Translations under genes and position numbers: made by a program
Notes under the pieces: generated by a model
The model's database searches: none
Seen by the model: the letters and a program-made list of their open reading frames with translations, nothing else
What the model was told of the DNA's origin: nothing
Assembly (NCBI GenBank): GCA_036502165.1
Contig: DASXZC010000568.1
Span: forward strand, 1-24,374
Direction of reading: 5' to 3'
DNA from: F-183 sp036502165
Lineage (GTDB): Bacteria; Acidobacteriota; Terriglobia; Bryobacterales; Bryobacteraceae
Length of the DNA stretch: 24,374 bases
Shown here: positions 14,280 to 21,431 of the stretch, piece after piece
Layout of the letters: each line of letters opens with the position of its first letter
How positions within the stretch are numbered: the first letter of the stretch is position 1

Positions 14280-15896
14280 ATGATGAGATTGGCCCCCGTT
14301 TTCCTGCTCGCCACCGTCGTGGCTACCTTCGCTCAAGTCGACCAGATCACCGGCGAACGCATACGCGCCCACGTCAAGTTCCTCGCGAGCGACCTGCTCG
14401 AAGGACGCGGCGTCGGAGTTCGCGGCGGTGAACTGGCAACCGAATATATTGCATCTCAATTCGCGATCGCAGGACTCAAGCCCGCCGGCGACAACGGCAC
14501 CTTCTATCAGAAAGTTCCTCTCGTCGGCTCCCAACCCGATTCCGCCGTCACGCTCACCGCGGATATCAAAGGTCAACCCGTCTCATTCCGCTGGCTTGCG
14601 GACCTCGCCGGCGGCAGCTATTTACAGCAGCCCAACGCGGATTTTGAAGGCGACGCCGTGTTCGTCGGACACGGCATCAGCGCTCCCGAGTTCAATTGGG
14701 ATGATTACAAAGACGTCGACGTGCGAGGGAAAGTCGTCGTGTTGTTTACGAACGAACCTCCCAGCGACAATCCCCGATTCTTCGGCGGCAAGGCGCTCAC
14801 CTACTACGGCCGCTGGACTTATAAATATGAACAGGCGGCTCGCAAGGGCGCCGTCGCCTGCCTGATCATTCACACGACCGGTACCGCCGGTTATGGATGG
14901 CCCGTCGTCGTGGGCTTCAGCAACGAAGATATGCAAGTGAAGCTCGCGCCCGGCGAAGCCGCGCTCCACCTCGCCGGCTGGGTGCAGGAGAAAGCCGCCG
15001 AATCCATTGCTCAATCGATCGGCAAGACCGTGCCGGAACTGCTCGCGATGGCGAACAAGCCTGGGTTCCGCGCGGTTCCGTTACCGATCCATTTTAAGGG
15101 TCACGTACCCATGAAGATCCGGCAGATTGAAACTGCGAATATCGCCGGAATTGTACCCGGCAGCGATCCGCAAGGACGCACCGAGGCTGTCGTCTTCAGC
15201 GCCCATTGGGATCATCTGGGCATCGCCCAGCCCGTCGATGGCGACAGCATTTATAACGGCGCGGTCGACAACGCGACCGGCTGCGCGATGATCATCGAAA
15301 TGGCTCGTGCCTGGGCTGGACTCGAACGTAAACCGCGCCGCACCGCCATTTTCCTCGCGGTCGCCGCCGAAGAATCCGACCTGCGCGGATCCGAATATTA
15401 TGGAGCGCACCCCTTCATCCCCGCCGGCAAGACGATCCTCGATTTGAACTTCGACAGCTTCTATCCATTCGGCCGCATGAAGGACGTCACGGTGAACGGA
15501 GCCGAGCGCACCACCCTCTGGCCCACCGTGCAGGAAGTCGCGCGCCGCTTCAATCTCAAGATCGAAGGCGATCCGCATCCGGAGCAGGGCAGTTACTACC
15601 GCTCCGATCATTTTTCATTCGCACGCGTCGGTATTCCCGCGTTCTCGATCGAAGGCGGCTCGCATTATTACGGCAAGCCTGACGATTTTGAAACGAAGGT
15701 GTTTGAAGAATACAACGACAAGCACTATCATCAGCCCTCGGATGAATACAAAGAGGACTGGGACATGGCCGGCATCGAACAGATGGCTCGCTTCGGATTC
15801 ACGCTCGGGCAAACGGTCGCGAATCAATCCGGGGTGAGCAGTTGGGTGAGAGGTGACGAGTTCCTACCGGCTCGCGTGAAGAGCCTCAATCACTAA
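14280..15896 (+). CDS. Secreted M28 family metallopeptidase
   Basis: A 538-residue zinc peptidase with an N-terminal signal peptide (MMRLAPVFLLATVVATFAQ). A PA-like insert region (about 115-240, with GDAVFVGHGISAPEFNWDDY and KVVVLFTNEPP) precedes the catalytic domain. The M28 zinc and catalytic residues appear in order: His309 in SAHWDHLGI, Asp330 in GAVDNATG, Glu364/Glu365 in AAEESDLRGSEYYG, Asp392 in LNFDSFYPFG, and His484 in YHQPSDEY. Members are aminopeptidases, carboxypeptidases or glutaminyl cyclases acting outside the cytoplasm; the substrate is unknown. ATG 14280 and 14283 are both possible, and neither has a strong ribosome-binding site; a TTG precedes them at 14277. Its stop overlaps that of the convergent M56 gene. 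Confidence 0.93.
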   Translation: MMRLAPVFLLATVVATFAQVDQITGERIRAHVKFLASDLLEGRGVGVRGGELATEYIASQFAIAGLKPAGDNGTFYQKVPLVGSQPDSAVTLTADIKGQPVSFRWLADLAGGSYLQQPNADFEGDAVFVGHGISAPEFNWDDYKDVDVRGKVVVLFTNEPPSDNPRFFGGKALTYYGRWTYKYEQAARKGAVACLIIHTTGTAGYGWPVVVGFSNEDMQVKLAPGEAALHLAGWVQEKAAESIAQSIGKTVPELLAMANKPGFRAVPLPIHFKGHVPMKIRQIETANIAGIVPGSDPQGRTEAVVFSAHWDHLGIAQPVDGDSIYNGAVDNATGCAMIIEMARAWAGLERKPRRTAIFLAVAAEESDLRGSEYYGAHPFIPAGKTILDLNFDSFYPFGRMKDVTVNGAERTTLWPTVQEVARRFNLKIEGDPHPEQGSYYRSDHFSFARVGIPAFSIEGGSHYYGKPDDFETKVFEEYNDKHYHQPSDEYKEDWDMAGIEQMARFGFTLGQTVANQSGVSSWVRGDEFLPARVKSLNH

Positions 15897-16846
15897 CCGA
15901 CCAGCGCCTCGAGTACTTCGTGTACGAACGCATTCACCGCCGGTTGCTGTGCGACCGCGACGAAAAACATCGCCAGCGCCGCGCCCGTTGTGCACACGAG
16001 CAGGGCGGGGAACTTGCGCACCCCGACTTTCTTGGGCTCGAGCAGCCGCTCCACGCGCAGCCGCAGATCACTTTCGTCTGCAACCAGCAACGACGCATGC
16101 GGCGTAACAACTGCGCACGGCGGCAATTTCAATCGAGCGACTGATACCAACGCTGATGCGAGTGCGACCGACTTCGCCGAATCGCCACCTGTCGATTGAT
16201 CGTCCGCGGCCCATTCCGTAAAGCGTGCCCACGCCCCGCGTAACTTGCGGCTGCTTCCATCGATCGGCGCGCATTGCAGCACCAATCGCTTGTAGTTGTC
16301 GCCTGAATTCGAGTGCGCCCGCTCATGCTCCAAAGCGGCGTCCATCTGATCGCGAGTCAACAAGCCCATTACTTCGCGTGACACTACGACGCGCGATTTG
16401 AAGAGTCCCACGAGCGCCATTGCCGGCGAAGTCTGGCGGATGATCGACACGTCATTGGACTCCTGTTCCGCGCCCATCAGCAGCGTACGCAAGCGCCGTT
16501 CCGATCGAAGCACGCTGATCGTCGTGCGCATCACTGGGATCAAATAGGAAAGCACCGCCAGCGCCGCCAGTCCCAGGCAGAGGAAGCCCATTTCCTCATC
16601 GCCTTCCACTTCTTCGAGCCGCAGATAACTGGGGACGCACAGGAACCCGGCGACGAAAACGCCCAACAATCCCGGCAGCCAACGCATCGCCAGCATGACC
16701 GCGGCTGCGCGAGCCGGATCGAATCGTTCAGCCCAGGCGATCAGCTTCGAGGCGAATAGACGCAGGACCAGACCCGCGACGAGTTGCACTGCGAACGCCG
16801 ACGCGAGCGAGAGCAAACACAATCGCCATAGATACGGAGTCATCAT
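15893..16846 (-). CDS. M56 (BlaR1-like) membrane metallopeptidase
   Basis: A 317-residue integral membrane protease homologous to the BlaR1/MecR1 peptidase part. Hydrophobic segments lie at about 8-32, 50-72, 87-106 and 280-300. The cytosolic zinc site has HERAH (174-178) and a downstream EWAADD with Glu211 as likely third ligand. No penicillin-binding sensor domain follows, so it is not a classical beta-lactam receptor. The usual role of such proteins is to respond to an envelope signal and inactivate a BlaI-type repressor by proteolysis. GGAGGAAGCAAGA precedes ATG 16846, and the gene overlaps blaI by 4 bp (ATGA), which supports a functional pair. The signal sensed is unknown. Confidence 0.9.
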   Translation of the reverse strand: MMTPYLWRLCLLSLASAFAVQLVAGLVLRLFASKLIAWAERFDPARAAAVMLAMRWLPGLLGVFVAGFLCVPSYLRLEEVEGDEEMGFLCLGLAALAVLSYLIPVMRTTISVLRSERRLRTLLMGAEQESNDVSIIRQTSPAMALVGLFKSRVVVSREVMGLLTRDQMDAALEHERAHSNSGDNYKRLVLQCAPIDGSSRKLRGAWARFTEWAADDQSTGGDSAKSVALASALVSVARLKLPPCAVVTPHASLLVADESDLRLRVERLLEPKKVGVRKFPALLVCTTGAALAMFFVAVAQQPAVNAFVHEVLEALVG

Positions 16847-17274
16847 TCTTGCTTCCTCCGCTGCTGTTCCATCTCTAATCGCTTCTCACGAATTTTCTCT
16901 TCGAGCTCGTCGAGCAGGGCCGCGTCGTATTGTCCGACCGCATCGACCAGGCACGAGAACAGCATCTCGCCCGACTCGCGGATCAGAAATCCATCGACGA
17001 ATGCGCTCGCCGTGCGGCGTTCCATCTCGAGCCTCGAAAATCGCGGCTGATAATGGAAAGCCCGTTCGACTTGCCGGCGCTCGAGGACGCCCTTCTTAAA
17101 CAGCCGGTCGAGCGTCGTCATCACCGTCGTATACGCGAGCGGCCGTTCGAGCTTCTTCGCGACATCCTGCACACTCGCTTCACCGAGGATCCACAAGGAT
17201 TCGACCACAGCTTGCTCGAGCGGACCCAGTTCCGCAAAGGCCGGCACCGGTTTGTTTCTCCAAGGTCTGTTCAT
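16843..17274 (-). CDS. BlaI/MecI/CopY family transcriptional repressor
   Basis: A 143-residue protein with the BlaI-type winged helix at about 15-75 (GPLEQAVVESLWILGEASVQ, then LAYTTVMTTLDRLFKKGVLERR). A C-terminal helical dimerisation and protease-target region ends in charged helices (DELEEKIREKRLEMEQQRRKQE). BlaI proteins bind dyads as dimers and are released when cut by the membrane peptidase. The next gene encodes an M56 peptidase and overlaps by 4 bp. Upstream, only 18 bp separate it from hemY, leaving little room for a promoter or its own operator. No TACA-N2-TGTA-like BlaI box was found nearby. Targets are therefore probably elsewhere, or the operon promoter is upstream of infB. Confidence 0.93.
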   Translation of the reverse strand: MNRPWRNKPVPAFAELGPLEQAVVESLWILGEASVQDVAKKLERPLAYTTVMTTLDRLFKKGVLERRQVERAFHYQPRFSRLEMERRTASAFVDGFLIRESGEMLFSCLVDAVGQYDAALLDELEEKIREKRLEMEQQRRKQE

Positions 17275-17292
17275 AACCGCGTGGATCTCAGT

Positions 17293-18654
17293 CTAGCGCA
17301 ACTCGATCGCCGCTTTCGCCGCCGCGCGACCCATCTGCACACAATCGGGAAGTCCGATGCCTTGATATCCGTTGCCTGCGAGTAACAATCCGGGCAGCGC
17401 TTTCAACCTCGATTGGATCTCCTCGTTCCGCTTGGCGTGGCCGACCGTGTACTGCGCCATCGAACGCGGCCAACGCGAGATCGAGCAGAAGTCCGGTTCG
17501 ACGGAAATGCCGAGCAGTGCTTTCAACTCGACCATGGCCAACTCGCGAAGTGAAGCGTCTGATTCGTCGAGGACCGCCGCATCACCAGCGCCGCCGAAGA
17601 AACAGCGGATCACTTGCCAGCCATCCGCCACGCGATTCGAGAACTTGTTCGCGACGAAAGTGCATGCGAGCAGACGCTTGCGTTCCTTGCGCGGCACGAG
17701 CAGTCCGAATCCGACCAGCTTCTTGGGCAAGCGCGAAGTCTTGAAGCCGATGTTCACGGTCGCCGATGAACTGTAGTCGATCGCGGCGAGCTTCGCCGTC
17801 AACTCCGGATCCACGCCCGCGAGAACCTCGGCTGCACGGTAGGCAGGCCCCGTGAGGATCACGCTCCGCGCATTCGTCCACGCGCCGTTGATGCGCACAC
17901 GATATCCGTTCGCAGCACGCTCCACAGTCTCGACAGTCGACTGTAAACGCATCGACGCAGCCGCCGGTGCAAGCTTGTCGACGAGCGATCCGAGGCCCGT
18001 CTTCAAAGTGCGGAACAGCGACCCAGTGGAAGGAGCCGCCGCCGCCTTCGCCGCGAGCGCGCCTCGCGTGAGGCTTCCATACTTCGCTTCCATTTCCGCA
18101 AATCGCGGCAGCACGGATTGGACGCTTAGCCGCGCGGGATCCCCGCCATAGACTCCCGACAACATCGGCTCCGCCAGATAGTCGAGCGTCTCGTCCCCAT
18201 AATGATCGCGGATGAATTCGGCCACCGAACGATCCGGCAACGGCGACTCAGGAGGCTTGCGGAAATACTCGAGGCCCATGCGGACCTTGGTGCCCCAACT
18301 GAGCAGGCCCGACAGCGCCAGCGGAATAATTTTGGTCGGCACGACCATCATCACTCCTTCAGGCAAGGGGATCAGTTGGCCGTGCTTGCGGATATACGTG
18401 ACGCGACGATCGTCGTTCGAGCCGATGACGTCGTCCTCGAGCCCGATCTCACGAATCAGCTCGAAAGCAGCAGGCTTTTGCGCGATGAAACTGTCGGGGC
18501 CGCACTCGAGTAAGTTGCCCTCGATGCGTTCGCTGCGGATGACTCCGCCGAGCCGGGAACTGCTCTCGACCAGCAGATGCTCGGTCTTGTTTTGACGCAG
18601 ATCGTAAGCGGCGGCGAGTCCGGAGATGCCGCCGCCCGCGATGATCACTCGCAC
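17293..18654 (-). CDS. hemY: Protoporphyrinogen/coproporphyrinogen oxidase (HemY/HemG type)
   Basis: A 453-residue FAD-dependent oxidase of late haem synthesis. The dinucleotide-binding motif AGGGISGLAAAYDL is at the N-terminus; RLGGVIRSERIEGNLLECGPDSF follows. The C-terminal FAD motif is LLLAGNGYQGIGLPDCVQMG. The enzyme oxidises protoporphyrinogen IX (or coproporphyrinogen III in the coproporphyrin branch) using oxygen; the sequence alone does not settle the substrate. The start is GTG 18654, one base after the hemE TAA, giving the normal N-terminus. The longer frame upstream is a shadow of the hemE end. It follows hemE directly, consistent with a haem operon, and is followed by blaI after 18 bp. 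Confidence 0.95.
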   Translation of the reverse strand: MRVIIAGGGISGLAAAYDLRQNKTEHLLVESSSRLGGVIRSERIEGNLLECGPDSFIAQKPAAFELIREIGLEDDVIGSNDDRRVTYIRKHGQLIPLPEGVMMVVPTKIIPLALSGLLSWGTKVRMGLEYFRKPPESPLPDRSVAEFIRDHYGDETLDYLAEPMLSGVYGGDPARLSVQSVLPRFAEMEAKYGSLTRGALAAKAAAAPSTGSLFRTLKTGLGSLVDKLAPAAASMRLQSTVETVERAANGYRVRINGAWTNARSVILTGPAYRAAEVLAGVDPELTAKLAAIDYSSSATVNIGFKTSRLPKKLVGFGLLVPRKERKRLLACTFVANKFSNRVADGWQVIRCFFGGAGDAAVLDESDASLRELAMVELKALLGISVEPDFCSISRWPRSMAQYTVGHAKRNEEIQSRLKALPGLLLAGNGYQGIGLPDCVQMGRAAAKAAIELR

Positions 18655-18655
18655 G

Positions 18656-19693
18656 TTACGGCCTGAAATTGCGGACGATGTCCACGACGGCCTTGACGTG
18701 GTCGACACTCGTCTCGGGATAAATGCCGTGCCCAAGATTGAAGATGTGCCCGGGCCGCGTGCCCGTGCGCTTCAGCAACTCATGCACTCGTACCTTCAAC
18801 TCCGGAAGCGGAGCCAGCAACATCGCCGGATCGAGGTTCCCCTGGATCGCCGAGCGATAGCTGATGTCCATCCACGCCTGGTCGATATTGATGCGCCAAT
18901 CGACGCCCAGCACGTCGCCACCGGCCGCATGGAGCTCGCGGAAGAATCCAGCCGTGCCTGTTCCGAAGTGGATGACCGGCACTCCGCTCGTGCGGATCCG
19001 CTCGATCAACGCGCGCGAATACTGCTGCACGTAGCGGACGTAATCATCGGAGCCCAGCGTTCCGACCCAGCTATCGAACACCTGGATCGCGCGCGCTCCG
19101 TTCGCCGTCTGCATCAGCGCGAACGAGCCGAGCACGTCGACCAGCTTGCCCATCAGCCGCCGCCACAGCGTCTCGTCCTTGTACATCATCTGCTTGGTCT
19201 TCAGATAATTTTTGGACGGGCCGCCTTCGATCATGTAGCTCGCCAAAGTGAACGGCGCGCCCACGAAGCCGATCACCGGGCAGCGTCCGGCGAGTTCCTT
19301 CACTACCAGTTGGATCGACTCGCCGACATAGCCCAAATCGTCCGTGTTCGAGATCGAGAGCGAATCGATGTCCGAGCTGTTGCGGATCGGATTGTCGATG
19401 CGCGGACCCTCGCCGCCTATGAATTCGAGCTTCAATCCCATGGGCTCCACGGGTAGCAGCAGATCCGCGAAGATGATCGCAGCGTCGACATCGAGAATCT
19501 CGACCGGCTGCATCGTCACCTGCGCCGCCAGATCCGGCCGCTTGCAGATTTCGAGGATGCCGGCCTTGGCGCGGATATCCCGGTACTGCTTCATGTACCG
19601 CCCGGCCTGGCGCATAAACCACACCGGCCGAACATCTGTCGGGCGGCGCTTGCAGGCATCAAGGAAGCGGCTATTCATCGGAGCCACACGCAT
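18656..19693 (-). CDS. hemE: Uroporphyrinogen decarboxylase
   Basis: Converts uroporphyrinogen III to coproporphyrinogen III in haem synthesis. With this start the protein has 345 residues, the normal size. Signatures are VWFMRQAGRYM (the Arg-containing active-site loop), IIFADLLLPVEPMG with a catalytic-type Asp, GFVGAPFTLASYMIEGG, FGTGTAGFF, VLGVDWR, GNLDP and FNLGHGI. Two starts compete. ATG 19693 is preceded by GGAGAGAGAGAACC. ATG 19678 forms an ATGA overlap with the apbE stop and gives the more typical start MNSRFLDAC. I list the first because of its ribosome-binding site. The open frame further upstream is an apbE shadow. The gene lies between apbE and hemY in a tight string. Confidence 0.96.
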   Translation of the reverse strand: MRVAPMNSRFLDACKRRPTDVRPVWFMRQAGRYMKQYRDIRAKAGILEICKRPDLAAQVTMQPVEILDVDAAIIFADLLLPVEPMGLKLEFIGGEGPRIDNPIRNSSDIDSLSISNTDDLGYVGESIQLVVKELAGRCPVIGFVGAPFTLASYMIEGGPSKNYLKTKQMMYKDETLWRRLMGKLVDVLGSFALMQTANGARAIQVFDSWVGTLGSDDYVRYVQQYSRALIERIRTSGVPVIHFGTGTAGFFRELHAAGGDVLGVDWRINIDQAWMDISYRSAIQGNLDPAMLLAPLPELKVRVHELLKRTGTRPGHIFNLGHGIYPETSVDHVKAVVDIVRNFRP

Positions 19694-20706
19694 GGTTCTC
19701 TCTCTCCCCGGGTGGCCACGAAGGGTCCCCGTGCAGGCTGATCGTCCTCGCACACATAGGCGCGAAAGCCTTTTGGTAAATGATTCTCGGCCCATTCGCG
19801 GCCTTGAATGTAAACTGGTTTCGTCCACGCTTCCGAATCGATCGTGCGTGGCGTAATGACGGAAACTTGGATCATTCCCTGCGACGGAAAGCCCGTCCGC
19901 GGATCCATGATGTGGCTGTAAAGCTTGCCTTCCGCCAGGAAGAATTTTTCGTAGTTGCCGGATGTCGACATCGACTCGTCGTGCAACAACACTTCGGTCA
20001 CGACCTTCGACCCGTCATGCGGATCGCGGATCTGCGCGCGCCACCCCGGCTCGCCCGGCGGCGTTCCCAGCGCATAAATACTCGAACGCGCCGCGGAAAT
20101 GAGCGCCGATTTCACACCGTATTTTTTCAGGATGTCGATCATCCGATCGACTGCGTAGCCCTTGCCGATTCCACCCGGATCGATGTTCATCCCCGATCGC
20201 AAGAACCGCACCGTGTGCGCCTTCGCGTCCAGTTGGATGTACTGATATCCAATATGTCCCAGCGCCGTGCGGACCTCCGCGCGGTGCGGTAAGTGTCCCG
20301 ATCCCTTATAAAATCCCCACACTTTCATCAGCGGACCGACCGTGATATCGAACGCGCCTTCGCTCGCCTTGCTGTAATCGACGCAGGCGGCGATCAGGTC
20401 GAACATCTCTTCGCTGACCTTCACCGGCTGGTTCGACGCGTCGCGATTGATCTCGCTCCACTCGCTCGTGGGCACGTAGTTGGACATCGCCTGATCGAGG
20501 CGCCGGGCTTCTTCAGCGGCTGCTTCGGTCGCGGAGCGCAGCACTTCTGTATCGGTTCCGTATGCGACGATCGAGAACGTTCCGCCCATCGCGGGCACGC
20601 TCGTCTCGACGCGCATCATCTGGCTCGATGCGGCGGTAGTCGGCGCGCCTTGCACGGCAAACAGGAGGGCCAGGAAAATACCGGCGCGGCGGCGGACGAA
20701 GCTCAT
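19675..20706 (-). CDS. apbE: FAD:protein FMN transferase (ApbE)
   Basis: A 343-residue exported flavin transferase that attaches FMN covalently to Thr/Ser of periplasmic or membrane redox proteins. A signal peptide is evident (RRRAGIFLALLFAVQGAPTTA). Family blocks are MGGTFSIVAYG, FDITVGPLMKVWGF, NIDPGGIGKGYAVDRM, SMSTSGNYEKFF and YSHIMDPRTGFP, with the metal- and flavin-binding residues expected of ApbE. In ISAARSSIYALG the usual Gly-Gly is Ala-Arg, which is unusual. No CXXC-lipobox start is seen, so it is probably soluble. The start codon overlaps the rbfA stop as ATGA. Its flavinylation targets (Rnf, Nqr or similar) are not in the window. Confidence 0.94.
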   Translation of the reverse strand: MSFVRRRAGIFLALLFAVQGAPTTAASSQMMRVETSVPAMGGTFSIVAYGTDTEVLRSATEAAAEEARRLDQAMSNYVPTSEWSEINRDASNQPVKVSEEMFDLIAACVDYSKASEGAFDITVGPLMKVWGFYKGSGHLPHRAEVRTALGHIGYQYIQLDAKAHTVRFLRSGMNIDPGGIGKGYAVDRMIDILKKYGVKSALISAARSSIYALGTPPGEPGWRAQIRDPHDGSKVVTEVLLHDESMSTSGNYEKFFLAEGKLYSHIMDPRTGFPSQGMIQVSVITPRTIDSEAWTKPVYIQGREWAENHLPKGFRAYVCEDDQPARGPFVATRGEREPCVWLR

Positions 20707-21113
20707 TGACCGGAGTCTTTCTCGTGCGTGGAAGAAGAAGATGCCGCCGCCTGCTGCCCGTCGCGCGGACGCCCCCGCTTGATGCGGCGGAACAAAAAGT
20801 CGAGCCGGCTGCCGTTTTCCGGCAACCCTTCGGCGTCGAATCGCATTTCCGGAATCCGGAACATGTGCAGCCTGATGTTCAACTCTCTCTTGAAAAAGCT
20901 TCGGGCGTGCTCGAGTGCTTCGAGCGCTTCCTTCTGCTTCGCCTCTCCCCCAGGGACCGATAAGCGGACCTGGGCTTTTTTTCCATCCGGACTCAGGACG
21001 ACTTCGATCACTTCGATATCCTGAACCCGCGGATCGGACATCTCGTATCCGATCATTTCGTTCAGCTCCTCGCGGAGCGCCTCGGAGATACGTTGCGCAC
21101 GATGACCCACCAT
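20703..21113 (-). CDS. rbfA: Ribosome-binding factor A
   Basis: A 136-residue KH-fold protein that binds the 30S subunit and helps mature the 16S rRNA 5' end. Typical features are HRAQRISEALREELNEMI, DPRVQDIEVIEVVLSPDGKKA and RIPEMRFDAE. The C-terminal tail (about 112-136) is basic then Ser-rich, longer than in E. coli, and probably disordered. The gene stands in the classical infB-ylxP-rbfA order, which supports the call. Its stop overlaps apbE by 4 bp. Start ATG 21113; AAGGAGAGG on the minus strand precedes it. Confidence 0.96.
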   Translation of the reverse strand: MVGHRAQRISEALREELNEMIGYEMSDPRVQDIEVIEVVLSPDGKKAQVRLSVPGGEAKQKEALEALEHARSFFKRELNIRLHMFRIPEMRFDAEGLPENGSRLDFLFRRIKRGRPRDGQQAAASSSSTHEKDSGQ

Positions 21114-21132
21114 GGTTGCGACCTCTCCTTTC

Positions 21133-21426
21133 TCACGCCAGCCACTCCACCCCGGACGCCGTCAGCGCGCCGCCCAGGAAATTCTCAGCTTCCTTCTCGA
21201 CCGCGTTCAACAACTGCTCCGCGTACTCGCGATCGCTTGCCACCGCGACGATCGCGATCACCGCATGCTGCCACAAATCCTGCGATCCGATCTCCGCCAC
21301 CGACACGTTGAACTTGTGGCGCAGCCGGTCTTTCAGGCCGCGCACGACGTGCCGCTTGTCCTTGAGCGAATGGGCATCCTCGATCCGAAGTTCCAGAGTC
21401 AAGGCTCCAATGGACGCCGCTGGCAT
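21133..21426 (-). CDS. ylxP: YlxP-like DUF503 protein
   Basis: A 97-residue protein of the DUF503/YlxP family, found between infB and rbfA in many bacteria and thought to relate to ribosome assembly or translation. The family core LELRIEDAHSLKDKRHVVRGLKDRLRH appears here (residues 10-36), followed by FNVSVAEIGSQDLWQHAVIAI and a C-terminal helix. It starts at ATG 21426, 5 bp after the infB stop, with no strong ribosome-binding site, so it is probably coupled to infB translation. The exact function is not established. Confidence 0.93.
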   Translation of the reverse strand: MPAASIGALTLELRIEDAHSLKDKRHVVRGLKDRLRHKFNVSVAEIGSQDLWQHAVIAIVAVASDREYAEQLLNAVEKEAENFLGGALTASGVEWLA

Positions 21427-21431
21427 ACGCG

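Noticed and set aside
15893..17274. Beta-lactam resistance locus
   Set aside because: The M56 protein has no penicillin-binding domain and no beta-lactamase gene is in the window.
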